A DNA stretch of 64,000 bases from Mariniflexile sp044335535 (GCF_044335535.1 NZ_JBIQVZ010000012.1:1-64000), one strand, 5' to 3'; counted from the stretch's first letter, positions 54,270-63,764 are shown. The notes: generated by a model from the letters alone, not told the origin. Program-made: numbers and translations.

Positions 54270-55286
54270 TTAATTTATTTCTTGTTCTAATCTGTCCCTA
54301 ATTAAAGATAACGGAGAAGCAATTGCGTTTATATATTGAAAATTACCATTTCTATTATTATTTATGGAGAGTTGAATTGGACTTGCTTCACTTTGGACAG
54401 CATTTACTTTGAATATATCATTTTCTTCGTCATACATAAAATATGGTGCTCCAGATGAACCAAATCGAAAATAACCTTTTATTAAATACCTTAATCCCTC
54501 CACAATATAGTTGCCTTGAAATCTGTCGGAAAAAATATTCCAATGGTCTAATATGCCTTCTATTTTTGCCTCGTTTAAAAGTCTACCAAGATTATCCACA
54601 GGAGCACTTTGTAAGCAGAAAAAATTATTGTTTGAAGTGTCATAAATTTCATAGTCGATTTGAACAGATGGGATCTCATCTATGATATCTTTATGAGTAT
54701 TAGTGATTTTATATAATGCAATATCTTCGCTATAATATGCGTTAACTAATTCTAGTTCCAAGATAAATGTATGCCTATTTTGTGCTGGCTCAGGAAAATA
54801 TCTGTTTGCTCCAATAAGAGCTGTAAGTCCAGCATCATTATATAATTGATTATTTCTGAATTGGATAATTAGAAATGGTTTACAAATATTATTTTGATAG
54901 AAATTAATCCATCTTGTATCATAGTTTATCCGATTTAGAGCTCCTATTAAAGAGGTAATGTCTTGTTGGTTTGCAGAACTAAGATGCCTGTTGTTTGCTA
55001 CATTATCAAGTATGTAGCACCTATTGAAAAGCGCTATTTCGTTTGCATTTAAATGAGGTACAATATTCCCCTGATAATCAGCTTCAGGTATAGATTTAAA
55101 TAGTTGAGCTAGGCTACGTAAGTTGTGAGCTACACTTAAAACATATCCGTTTCCTATGTGGAATGCACTAATATTATTATCAAATTTTCTTCTGGCAGGT
55201 TCATCAGCATTTGTTACTGACATTATTCTGAACAATGGAGATTTTTGTTCGTCAATCAGTTCTAATTTTCTTTGTTTCATATTCAT
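54270..55286 (-). CDS. trypsin-like serine protease, no signal peptide
   Basis: 338 residues. Chymotrypsin-fold signature: His in GNGYVLSVAHNLRSL (about residue 54), Asp in YYSEDIALYKI (about 190), Ser in FRFGSSGAPYF (about 275). The region between the His and Asp is larger than usual. No export signal, so it would act in the cytoplasm, as proteases in some defence systems do. One-gene unit; arms near 54258 and 55291. Confidence 0.72.
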   Translation of the reverse strand: MNMKQRKLELIDEQKSPLFRIMSVTNADEPARRKFDNNISAFHIGNGYVLSVAHNLRSLAQLFKSIPEADYQGNIVPHLNANEIALFNRCYILDNVANNRHLSSANQQDITSLIGALNRINYDTRWINFYQNNICKPFLIIQFRNNQLYNDAGLTALIGANRYFPEPAQNRHTFILELELVNAYYSEDIALYKITNTHKDIIDEIPSVQIDYEIYDTSNNNFFCLQSAPVDNLGRLLNEAKIEGILDHWNIFSDRFQGNYIVEGLRYLIKGYFRFGSSGAPYFMYDEENDIFKVNAVQSEASPIQLSINNNRNGNFQYINAIASPLSLIRDRLEQEIN

Positions 55287-55297
55287 TTAATTGCTGC

Positions 55298-55434
55298 TAA
55301 CTCATTATACAGTAACATTTATTACTAATACCCCATAAATATATCAGGTTATCGTTAGTTTTTAGTCTTCTATTGCCTCCTTTTTAAAATGATGGAAGTT
55401 CTTATATCATGCAATCCCGTAAAACCGCTGTTTA
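55298..55434 (-). repeat. type D spacer
   Basis: TAACTCATTATACAGTAACA ... TTATCGTTAGTTTTTAGTC ... CCGTAAAACCGCTGTTTATTG; diverged copy of 48761. Confidence 0.68.
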
Positions 55435-56343
55435 TTGCAGTTTATTAACTTCCAACAATTTTTCTTGAAGTAAATTCAGATAAGATAATCCAAATGCTGC
55501 AGAACATATCAATTCTGATATAGTTTTTTTGTCAATCTGTTTTAATGTCTTGCCTCTGTGAGCTAATGAATTCCTTAAACCCCTTAATTTATTTAAATTT
55601 CCTCTAATGTTATCAGGTATTTTTGGAAAACCAGAATTGTGAGCGATTAATGGAAGCAAAATGTTTAATTGATAGCTATAAGTTGCTCCATTACTTAAAA
55701 AGTCATCAACTCTGTCTTTAGCTGAAAAAGCAGAAAAATATTCTGTCATTAAATTATTCAATGTTGATTCAACGGAAACATTGGAAGGAATAACACATGC
55801 ACTATAATTCTTTACTGTAAAAGCCTCTACTGCGTTGATGATATTTTCCCAAATTTCATTCTCTTCAGATTTTTCAGCCCAATTAATTTGTACGGCAACA
55901 GGCGTTTCTTCTACTTGTTCTCCAAATGGTCTGCCATATAAATTAATTACATTGGGAATAAAATGCCTAGACGGTGTGTTTCCATGTAATTCTACCGGAA
56001 ATAACCCTGTGCCATTTGGTGTATAACTGGTTTGTAAAATTTTAGATTCTTTAGGGATTCCAATTTTTTCTAAATCTAAAGTAAAAATTTCTCCAGCCTT
56101 CATGTAAATTCTCAAACTAGTAGTATATCCTCCAACTATTGCATATGTATAAGAAGGAAAATCCCAATCAAAATGTCTCAGAAGGAGTGACCACCAATCA
56201 AGTTTAGTGCCACACTTTGGACATTTCATTACGATTCCATGAAAATAATTCGATAAATTTTCACTAGTGATTGGAAATGAAATTTCTTTACATTCAGGAC
56301 ATGGCGTTTGATAAATCTCTGTATGTAATAAATCATATTTCAT
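55432..56343 (-). CDS. zinc-ribbon plus HEPN-like protein
   Basis: 303 residues. N-terminal ribbon CPECKEISFP ... CPKCGTKLDWW; middle alpha/beta part; C-terminal helices containing NKLRGLRNSLAHRGKT with Rx4H (RNSLAH), as in HEPN RNases (about residues 262-275). Possibly a defence or stress RNase. The unit arms are not clear. Confidence 0.62.
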   Translation of the reverse strand: MKYDLLHTEIYQTPCPECKEISFPITSENLSNYFHGIVMKCPKCGTKLDWWSLLLRHFDWDFPSYTYAIVGGYTTSLRIYMKAGEIFTLDLEKIGIPKESKILQTSYTPNGTGLFPVELHGNTPSRHFIPNVINLYGRPFGEQVEETPVAVQINWAEKSEENEIWENIINAVEAFTVKNYSACVIPSNVSVESTLNNLMTEYFSAFSAKDRVDDFLSNGATYSYQLNILLPLIAHNSGFPKIPDNIRGNLNKLRGLRNSLAHRGKTLKQIDKKTISELICSAAFGLSYLNLLQEKLLEVNKLQ

Positions 56344-56360
56344 TTACAATGTGTTTTTTT

Positions 56361-56502
56361 AATTCTAACTAACGTTTTTTATTAATTATTAAAAATCAAT
56401 ATATTACAAATTTAATTTTTATTCCTCTCATTTGCTTTGTCATTCACCTTCGCGTTAGCCCAAGAAGTCAATGGTTCGGAATATGGAGGATTATGGCTAA
56501 CG
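56361..56502 (-). repeat. type E spacer, copy 2
   Basis: AATTCTAACTAACGTTTTTT ... TCGCGTTAGCCCAAGAAG ... GAATATGGAGGATTATG; closely matches 18485-18619. Confidence 0.7.
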
Positions 56503-56625
56503 TTCCGGCTATTTGTATTGCGAGATTACCAGGTACTTTACCGTCCGCTTACCGATAAGTTCAAAATGTTTTTACTTTCAATTTACTACTAAGCATCGTA
56601 TCAAGCATAGCCATTGTTGGGTCAT
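56494..56625 (-). repeat. type C attC-like palindromic site
   Basis: CTAACGTTCCGGCTATTTG pairs with ATCAAGCATAGCCATTGTTGG; inner GGTACTTTACC stem. No gene. Confidence 0.6.
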
Positions 56626-56633
56626 CGTACTTT

Positions 56634-57254
56634 TTATTTTTTAAAAGTTTCATTCTTTTCACAAATTTCCACTCCTATTACAACATCCAACATCATATTT
56701 TCTACTAGAGAAATAAATTCAGTCACATGAGTCATGTTGACAATTATAGAATTTTCACCATGGGCTATTTTGTTTCTAAAGAGTAAAAGCTTGTTAAGTC
56801 CACTATTATATTTTCCATCTACTTCAGTAATACAATAACGCTCTAAAATTCGATTCAAGACTTTTAGGTTTACATTTGATTCAGTCGGTACTGCGGGCTT
56901 TATATTGATTATATCTTGGAATAGTTCATCCAATGACTGAACTAGCTTCATTTTTTTATCAAAATGAACTCTAGGGTTATTGAAGTCGCATTCTGAATCT
57001 AATTGATGTGTCAGTAGAGCATATGAAATTTCAGACCTATTGAGCGATAATGTATTTAAGTGATTAGAATAAATTGCAAAGCAATTTTTTACAAATCCTT
57101 CCCAAATCGAATAAATAGCTGGAATTGAGTATTTAATGTGCAAATCTTTATGATCAGGACTAAAGCTATACCTAATTGGAATACTTTTCAGAGTCGCGAG
57201 CTCAGATGTTCGCCATTCAATATCTGCTAATATTTCTTGAACAAATGTTTTCAT
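56634..57254 (-). CDS. MAE_28990/MAE_18760-like HEPN protein
   Basis: 206 residues. PAIYSIWEGFVKNCFAIYSNHLN and LNKLLLFRNKIAHGENSI with Rx4H (RNKIAH, about residue 167) match the MAE_28990-type HEPN family. It follows the DUF262 gene by 10 bp, an association typical of defence loci. Confidence 0.82.
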   Translation of the reverse strand: MKTFVQEILADIEWRTSELATLKSIPIRYSFSPDHKDLHIKYSIPAIYSIWEGFVKNCFAIYSNHLNTLSLNRSEISYALLTHQLDSECDFNNPRVHFDKKMKLVQSLDELFQDIINIKPAVPTESNVNLKVLNRILERYCITEVDGKYNSGLNKLLLFRNKIAHGENSIIVNMTHVTEFISLVENMMLDVVIGVEICEKNETFKK

Positions 57255-57264
57255 AGAGTTTCTA

Positions 57265-58317
57265 TCAACCGAAAATTTCGTCTGCTACTTCAATTCTTTT
57301 TAATATTCTTGATTTACTGGCAGAAGCGGAACCCGAAGCTTTTTTGAAGGATTCTGATTTCTTTAGTTGAGTGACTTTATCAATTAATTCATCAGTTCGA
57401 ACATCCTTATATTTTTCGTAATATTTGGTTATACCAATGGAAACGCAATCAAATAAACTGGTTGAAAAAACATTGTTTGAACCTCTAAACACTTCCTTTC
57501 CTATAGGGTGGAGAAGGTTTATCATGTTTTCGAAATTTGATTTTAAGTTAGGGATATTCTCAGCATCTGCCACTGCCTTTTTCATGTAATTTGTCATGTG
57601 TTGAGAAATGTTCTCAGACAATTCATCTTGTCCATCAGTAAGAGCACAGAAACGTAAAACCAATTCATCCATATAAAGTTGTTCAAGTTGTCTCTCCGTA
57701 GGTTGAATTAGTTGAATAAATTTATCCTGTTCAGCACAGTCTCTCAGAAAGATGTTGAACTGTTTTGAAATGCCTCTGAAAATCGCATTTCGTATTTCTT
57801 GATCTGTAAGTTCAGAGCCACCAGTGTTCAGACGGTTAAATAATTCATAGCGCATGTCAAAAGCACTATTCCACTTAATTATTTCAATTCGACAAGTAGC
57901 TCTTTTTATATTTAATTGAAATTTTAAAGGCAAATCTTTACATGCTAGTTTCTCCAATTCTTCTGTCAAGTCTCCTTTACACATAACCCAATTATTCTTG
58001 TCTATTGTGTCTTTGAGAATTCCAAAAAATGAAAATACTGTTGAAATCCTTTGAAGTCCATCAACGAGTTCCCATCTTCCATTTTCATCTTCTGCAACAA
58101 AAATTGGAGGAACAGGAATGCCTATTAGAATTGATTCAATGAACCTTGTTTTTTGATAGGTGTCCCACCTGAATAATCTTTGAAAATCTGGATCAATAAT
58201 GATTTCTGATCGTTCATACATACTCATTATCTCACCAAAAGACATGTCTAGTCTGTCTGTACTTAAACTATTTCTAGTTTGTTGAAGTCTATCTTCAAGC
58301 TTTTCAATTTTACTCAT
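57265..58317 (-). CDS. DUF262 (GmrS/ParB-like N-domain) protein
   Basis: 350 residues. The DUF262 core is at residues 25-110 (FGEIMSMYERSEIIIDPDFQRLFRWDTYQKTRFIESILIGIPVPPIFV, WELVDGLQRISTVFSFF) with the DGQQR-like motif as DGLQR, used for nucleotide binding in GmrSD-type enzymes. The C-terminal HNH domain of full GmrSD is absent; the adjacent HEPN protein may supply the nuclease. Unit arms GTTGGGTCATCG near 56616 and ATATGCCCCAAC 58340. Confidence 0.83.
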   Translation of the reverse strand: MSKIEKLEDRLQQTRNSLSTDRLDMSFGEIMSMYERSEIIIDPDFQRLFRWDTYQKTRFIESILIGIPVPPIFVAEDENGRWELVDGLQRISTVFSFFGILKDTIDKNNWVMCKGDLTEELEKLACKDLPLKFQLNIKRATCRIEIIKWNSAFDMRYELFNRLNTGGSELTDQEIRNAIFRGISKQFNIFLRDCAEQDKFIQLIQPTERQLEQLYMDELVLRFCALTDGQDELSENISQHMTNYMKKAVADAENIPNLKSNFENMINLLHPIGKEVFRGSNNVFSTSLFDCVSIGITKYYEKYKDVRTDELIDKVTQLKKSESFKKASGSASASKSRILKRIEVADEIFG

Positions 58318-58347
58318 ATTGTTTTTTTATTCATTTTACATATGCCC

Positions 58348-58530
58348 CAACTTATTATAGATAACATTTATTACCCATAATCCTCATAAATACAATCAGG
58401 ATATCATTAGTTTTTTATCTTTTATTGCTTCCCCTATTCAAAACGATGAAAATTCTTATCCCATGCAATATATAAATAAATGTTATAAAAACTTTCAAAA
58501 CATATTTCTTTTTTAAAGCAGTGTTTATTT
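58348..58530 (-). repeat. type D spacer, right-most array spacer
   Basis: CAACTTATTATAGATAACAT ... CAATATATAAATAAATG ... CAGTGTTTATTTAG; very close to 48786-48945. It marks the right (5') end of the array. Confidence 0.72.
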
Positions 58531-58788
58531 AGTTTGATCCCACCCAGGTTCGCCCTTTGTTCAGGCAAACCCCCATCCAAAAAATAGACCCCCGAACCGT
58601 AGCTGAACAAAACCCGAACAAAACTCGAACAAAACCCCTCTATTTTTGGGCAGGTGTGTCAATTTGTGTCAATGTGTGTCAATATGTTGCAATGTGTGTC
58701 AATATGTGTCAATATGTGTCACGGGTTTGTTTGTTAGCACATGGCTGTGTAGTTTCACCGCATTATTAACCCCAAAATCTATAAAAAC
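58531..58788. repeat. intergenic with TGTGTCAAT tandem repeats
   Basis: CCCGAACAAAACTCGAACAA runs near 58610, then about seven units of TGTGTCAAT(A/G)T from 58656 to 58728. No gene. Confidence 0.75.
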
Positions 58789-59346
58789 ATGGGAACATTT
58801 AGTAAAGGCATCCTCGGAGGATTCTCCGGAAAAGTAGGCAACGTTGTAGGTGCACGTTGGAGAGGTAAAGACATTATGCGCAGTTTACCCACAAGGGGCA
58901 ACTACTCGCCCACCCAAGCGCAATTGGACCAACGCGACCGCTTTAAAACAGCTATTGTGTTTTTAACGCCTATAAAGGAGATCCTCTCGGCGTATTTTGG
59001 TAAACCCCAAGGCGATAAGTCCAACTTTAATCTGGCTACAGGCTACCACATTAAGAACGCCCTATTGCCCGACGCCCTAGACGCCTATGTGGTCGATTAC
59101 CCCAAAGTGCTTATTGCCAAGGGCGATCTACGCGGACTTGCCAATGCCAGCGTAACGCCCGATGCGAACCAAGTGGTTAGCATCCTATGGGACGATAACA
59201 GCGGACAGGGTAATGCCTCGGCTACGGACGAGCTGGTGGTCGTGGTCTATTGCGAAGCCCTCAGCCTTTTTGAAACCGCCAATCCCGCAGGTGCGCGCGA
59301 TGCGGCTACGGTACAAATACCCTTGCCTGCCTATTGGGCGGCGTAG
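58789..59346 (+). CDS. DUF6266-family protein, ending at an in-frame amber codon
   Basis: 185 residues. The opening MGTFSKGILGGFSGKVGNVVGARWRG is diagnostic for DUF6266, a Bacteroidota family of unknown function often present in several copies per genome. GC content is clearly above that of its surroundings, pointing to a different history. The TAG at 59344 interrupts an open frame that goes on for 28 sense codons. Confidence 0.82.
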   Translation: MGTFSKGILGGFSGKVGNVVGARWRGKDIMRSLPTRGNYSPTQAQLDQRDRFKTAIVFLTPIKEILSAYFGKPQGDKSNFNLATGYHIKNALLPDALDAYVVDYPKVLIAKGDLRGLANASVTPDANQVVSILWDDNSGQGNASATDELVVVVYCEALSLFETANPAGARDAATVQIPLPAYWAA

Positions 59347-59433
59347 GAAGTACAGGTTTGGGCATCCTTTGTGACTGTCGATAAAAAACTAGCAGCGACC
59401 AGCACCTACCTTGGGGCGGTGACGCTTACCTAA
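59344..59433 (+). other. in-frame continuation of the DUF6266 gene after TAG
   Basis: After TAG the same frame encodes EVQVWASFVTVDKKLAATST and YLGAVTLT to a TAA at 59431. The composition and ending look like the family's normal C-terminus. Nonsense mutation, suppression or sequence error. Confidence 0.7.
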
Positions 59434-59662
59434 GCCTGATTTTTATTAGCTGAAGTGAGGCTATCTAAAAAAGTTGACAAAACTGTCATGACTGTAAAAG
59501 TCATCTGTTTTTACCCGTTGGGTGTCATTCTTCTTATAATGACGAACCAGTAACCAATTGCTTGGTTTCTAACAAGGATCTGTAAACACACTTTTTTAGA
59601 GCGTCTCACTTTTTTTACACGCCATAACTGCCCTAAAGGCTATACTCTTTTTAGAAACACCC

Positions 59663-59890
59663 CTACTCTTTCCTTGGTCGTAAATGGTTGTTTCGCATCC
59701 TATTTATCATAAGCTGTTCAATAAATTTTTTTGGATAGTATAAAACACCTCCCTGTTTGGTATAAGGCAATTTCTTGGTTTTGCACCAGCGGTATAAGGT
59801 GCTACGGCTTACTCTAAAAAATTGTTGCGCTTCGGCAGAAGTCAACCATAATTCCTCATTAGAGGAGGATTCATTTCTAAGTCTAATCAT
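59663..59890 (-). CDS. excisionase-like small HTH protein
   Basis: 75 residues. LWLTSAEAQQFFRVSRSTLYRWCKTKKLPYTKQGGVLYYPKKFIEQLM is the MerR-like HTH_17/excisionase fold. Such proteins regulate or direct integrases, but no integrase gene lies next to it here. Confidence 0.82.
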   Translation of the reverse strand: MIRLRNESSSNEELWLTSAEAQQFFRVSRSTLYRWCKTKKLPYTKQGGVLYYPKKFIEQLMINRMRNNHLRPRKE

Positions 59891-60591
59891 AGTGTTTTTT
59901 TCTATATTTATTGTAAGTATTAGCTTATCAGATTACATAGATATAAAAAAATAACTGACATATGAAAGGTTTTTTGTTGGTGTTAGGTGTTGGGTTCTGG
60001 GTACTGGGTTTGTGAATCGGTCAACTATAATCAGGGAGGTCAAAATCGGGAAAGGTGAATCGGGAATTGTGAATCGTGAATCGTTAAGATACTAGGTTTT
60101 GGGTTTGACGAAATTCTGAATTCTGAATTCTGAATTCTGAATCATAAATCGTGAATCGTGAATCGTGAATCGTTAAGATACTAGGTTTTGGGTTTGACGA
60201 AATTCTGAATTCTGAATTCATAATCATTCTAACAATCTAAAAATCTAACCGTCTAACCGTCTAACAATCTAACAATCTAACCCCATAACCTCATAACCTT
60301 CTAACTTCTGCCTTCTCAATTCCACATTCACAATCCATAATCCATAATCCTGAATTCTGAATTCTGAATTTGATCATCAATCGTAAATCGTAAATCGTTA
60401 ATTCGTGAAACGGGAATCGTGAAAGGTGATTCGGAAATGGTATCTTATCGCCGTTTAAAACAACTTTCTAACAATCTAACCGTCTAACAATCTAACCGGT
60501 CTAACCAGTCTAACCATCTAACCGTCTAACAATCTAACCAGTCTAACAATCTAACCAGTCTAACAATCTAACAATCTAACAATCTAACCAT
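59891..60591. repeat. intergenic tract of 7-9 bp tandem repeats
   Basis: No gene. GAATCGT heptamers (60060-60095 and 60145-60175), ATTCTGA heptamers (60111-60141 and around 60350), and octamer/nonamer CTAACAAT, CTAACCGT, CTAACCAGT arrays (60235-60290, 60465-60595) that run up to the stop codon of the next gene. Confidence 0.8.
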
Positions 60592-63210
60592 CTAACTCTC
60601 CATTTCCATAATCAAATTCGCAATCAGCGCCGTCCACCCCGTTTGGTGCGATGCACCTAGGCCTTTACCCGTGTCACCATCAAAAAACTCGTAAAACAAG
60701 TGCAGGTCTTTAAAGTGTTCATCTTTTGAAAACACGTGGTTGGGATCGTCGGCGTGGTATTGAAACTTACCATCGGAATTAACTTCAAACAACTTTATCA
60801 AGCGTTTGGTAAGTTCGTTAGCAATCTGCTTAAGGTTGAGTTTATGACCCGAACCCGTAGGGAACTCATACTGATAGCGATCACCATAAAAAGTATAATA
60901 CTTACGTAGCGACTGAATGACCATATAATTTAAAGGCATCCAGATAGGACCACGCCAATTGGAATTACCGCCAAACATATTGGAACGGCTTTCACCCGGT
61001 TCGTACTGAATTTGGTAGTGTCCGTGATGCTCAAACACAAACGGGTGTGCCTCGTGGTACTTGGACAAGGAACGAATCCCGTAATCGGAGAGGAATTCGT
61101 TTTCATCCAACAAACGAATCAACAAATGCTCCAACCTAAACCCACGCATGATGGAGAACAAGTAATTACCATCGGCATTGGTATCGTCAATATTCGAGAT
61201 TAATGAAGCCAGGTCGGGTCGGGTTCTTATAATTTCGTTGGCCCTAAACCTAAAGTCCTTTAACTCTTCAAATAAATCCTTATGCATAATCTCTACGGCA
61301 AACATGGGAATAACACCCACTAAAGAACGCACCTTCAGGCGGTTGGTCGTGCCATTAGCCATTTCTACCACATCGTAATAGAAATTATCTTCATCATCCC
61401 AAAGCGAAATGTCCTTTTTACCTATGTGGTGCATCGCCCAAGCGATATTAAGGAAATGCCTGAAAAACTTAGCCGCAGCTTCCTCATAAATTTTGTTGGT
61501 TTTTGCCAGTTCCAGTGACATGCGCAGCATATTAAGCGTAAATAGCGCCATCCAACTGGTGGCATCCGCTTGTTGCATTCTGGTAATCCCCGGTGGCATG
61601 TGGTTGCGGTCGAACACTCCAATATTGTCCAAACCTAAAAAGCCCCCTTCAAATAGGTCGGTACCATTCTTATCCTTTTGGTTGACCCACCATGTAAAGT
61701 TGAGCAGGAGTTTTTGGAAGGCTTTTTCCAAAAATTCGGTATCGCCTCTACCCGTGTAGTTTTTGTCCTTTTCATACACGTTCCAAACGGCATATGAATG
61801 CACGGGAGGGTTCACGTCGCTAAAATTCCACTCATAAGCTGGAATTTGTCCGTTGGGATGCATATAGTTTTCCTGCAATACGAGCAACAACTGTTCTTTG
61901 GCGAAAAAAGGATCGATTTCTACAAACGACGCCATATGAAACGCCAAATCCCAAGCAGCGTACCACGGGTATTCCCACTTGTCGGGCATGGAAATAACGT
62001 GCCTGTTGGTAAGGTGCTGCCAATTGTAATTACGCATGTTTGCCCGATTGGGGGCAGCCTCCCCCGGACCGCCAAACAGCCATTTAAACACATCGTTATA
62101 ATAGAATTGCTTGGTCCATAACAAGCCCGAAAAAGCACTTTTGGCAATGGCTTGGTGGGCTTCGGGAATGTCCGTTTTAATGGTTTCGGTATAAAAGGCT
62201 TCACAATCGCTGATGCGTTGGTGGAATACCGCATCGAAATCTGCCCAAGGAGCTTTTACCTTGGTTTTGCTTAAGCGTACTTTGATGCTTTTTTCTTCAC
62301 CCGCCTTTAGTTTTAACTGGTGCCAAACGGCAAATTTAGAACCTGTCTTTTCGGGGTTGACCGTAGCCTCACCATGTATCACGTGGTCGTTGATGCCATC
62401 CTTTACATAAGCGACATCGTTAGGGAAATTATAAATACGCTGATTATTGGTTTCGTTATCACAGAATAACTGTTCGCCGTCTTCATGATACAGGTAATAC
62501 CTGCCGTTTCTAATGCTTCTGGATTGCACCTTGTTTCCCGAAATGGATTTCATACTGGGGCGTTCATAACGCTTGTTGTGTTTCCAAAAATTGCGAAACC
62601 ACAAATGTGGTAGCACATGGATATCGGCAGTCTTAGTTCCCCTGTTTACCACCGTTACTTTCATAAGGATATCATCGACATTGGCTTTGGCGTATTCAAT
62701 ATAACAATCAAAATAAGCATTGTTTTTAAAGACTCCCGTATCCAATAATTCATGTTCGTAATCCTCACGGCTTTTCCGATTGCCGTTTACCAAATCGCCA
62801 TACGGGAATTCGTTTTGCGGATACTTATAAAGGTACTTGCAATAAGAATGTGTTGGCGAAGACACTTGGTGAAAATAGAGTTCCTTAACATCTTCCCCAT
62901 GATTTCCTTGGTTGTTGGTAAGTCCAAAAAGGCGTTCCTTTAAAATAGGATCCTTACCATTCCAGAATGCCGGTGCCAAACACAGGATTTCCCGCGAATC
63001 GCAAAAACCACCTATGCCTTCCTCGCCCCAACGGTAGGCATTGCTACGCGCTTTTTCATGGTCTATAAACTCCCATGACTCACCATGCATGCTGTAATCT
63101 TCCCTAACGGTCCCCCATTGTCTTTCTGCCAGGTATGGCCCCCATTTTTTCCAGTTTTTATAGGCGTTGGGCACTGCCAATCTTTCTGCTTCAGAACCTT
63201 TTTGAATCAT
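60592..63210 (-). CDS. GH63-like glucosidase (MGH1-type)
   Basis: 872 residues, cytoplasmic (no signal peptide). The (alpha/alpha)6 glycosidase region spans about 350-870: FYNDVFKWLFGGPG, WEYPWYAAWDLAFHM, GQIPAYEWNFSDVNPP, MFGGNSNWRGPIWMPLNYMVI, GASHQTGWTALIANLI are signatures of GH63-type enzymes; the first 340 residues are the beta-rich N-domain (WGPYLAERQWGTVREDY). The likely substrate is an alpha-glucoside such as glucosylglycerate or a trehalose-related oligosaccharide; not resolvable here. Confidence 0.88.
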   Translation of the reverse strand: MIQKGSEAERLAVPNAYKNWKKWGPYLAERQWGTVREDYSMHGESWEFIDHEKARSNAYRWGEEGIGGFCDSREILCLAPAFWNGKDPILKERLFGLTNNQGNHGEDVKELYFHQVSSPTHSYCKYLYKYPQNEFPYGDLVNGNRKSREDYEHELLDTGVFKNNAYFDCYIEYAKANVDDILMKVTVVNRGTKTADIHVLPHLWFRNFWKHNKRYERPSMKSISGNKVQSRSIRNGRYYLYHEDGEQLFCDNETNNQRIYNFPNDVAYVKDGINDHVIHGEATVNPEKTGSKFAVWHQLKLKAGEEKSIKVRLSKTKVKAPWADFDAVFHQRISDCEAFYTETIKTDIPEAHQAIAKSAFSGLLWTKQFYYNDVFKWLFGGPGEAAPNRANMRNYNWQHLTNRHVISMPDKWEYPWYAAWDLAFHMASFVEIDPFFAKEQLLLVLQENYMHPNGQIPAYEWNFSDVNPPVHSYAVWNVYEKDKNYTGRGDTEFLEKAFQKLLLNFTWWVNQKDKNGTDLFEGGFLGLDNIGVFDRNHMPPGITRMQQADATSWMALFTLNMLRMSLELAKTNKIYEEAAAKFFRHFLNIAWAMHHIGKKDISLWDDEDNFYYDVVEMANGTTNRLKVRSLVGVIPMFAVEIMHKDLFEELKDFRFRANEIIRTRPDLASLISNIDDTNADGNYLFSIMRGFRLEHLLIRLLDENEFLSDYGIRSLSKYHEAHPFVFEHHGHYQIQYEPGESRSNMFGGNSNWRGPIWMPLNYMVIQSLRKYYTFYGDRYQYEFPTGSGHKLNLKQIANELTKRLIKLFEVNSDGKFQYHADDPNHVFSKDEHFKDLHLFYEFFDGDTGKGLGASHQTGWTALIANLIMEMES

Positions 63211-63629
63211 ATATTTTAGATGTATAATTGAACGACATATAAAAAACCAGACACTAGTATGTTAATTCGAGGTATTATTTTTATTCTAAAAAAATACTAT
63301 AAAATGACGTTTAGTTTGTCAGACTGAGCTTGTCGAAGTCCCAACGTAAAACCTCATGATAGTGAATTTTACAATTGAAATCAGTAAAATGAGTATCGAG
63401 AATCAAATTTTAGTTCTCGATACCATTCGCTTTTGGCAAATCACTCGAACTGACACTAAACGAACACTTATAAGAGCACAAAATAGGTTGGTTTTGAATA
63501 AAAATAGGTCTTTTTTTTTGAAGTCATTCACGCTATTATAAGTATTGCCTAATTGCTATTTTTACTATAAATCTTTTAATATCTCGTAAAAAAATGGATG
63601 ATAAATTGATGAAGTCGTAGGCATGTGAG
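63211..63629. other. intergenic, no supported gene
   Basis: AT-rich. A 61-codon plus frame at 63356 has no family resemblance. TCTCGATACC/GAGTATCGAG (about 63390 and 63416) form a hairpin. Confidence 0.5.
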
Positions 63630-63725
63630 TTAGATTGTTAGACTGGTTAGATTGGTTAGACTGGTTAGACCGGTTAGATTGGTTAGACTGGTTAGATGGT
63701 TAGATTGGTTAGATGGTTAGAAAGA
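63630..63725. repeat. GGTTAGACT tandem repeats
   Basis: Around nine units of GGTTAGA(C/T)T; the complement of the CTAACCAGT arrays at 60465-60595, so the two tracts flank the GH63 gene as an inverted pair. Confidence 0.85.
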
Positions 63726-63764
63726 TGTTTTAAAACGACAAGATACTTTTCCCGATTCACGATG

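Larger units (their letters stand above)
10461..58351 (-). other. cassette-like gene array bounded by unit-specific inverted arms
   Basis: About 38 gene units, each with a 5' arm GTT(N)6-10 and a complementary 3' arm ending in AAC. Clear pairs on the plus strand: 10460-10470/12180-12189, 13224-13233/14882-14891, 20424-20433/21103-21112, 25807-25816/28976-28984, 29237-29245/29894-29902, 34064-34072/35198-35206, 35450-35458/35847-35855, 45878-45886 with 44339-44347, 51717-51726/52794-52803. The arms differ from unit to unit, the spacers between units repeat. Genes lie in the orientation expected for integron cassettes. Sites are much larger than most attC, so I call it integron-like rather than integron. 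Confidence 0.75.
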
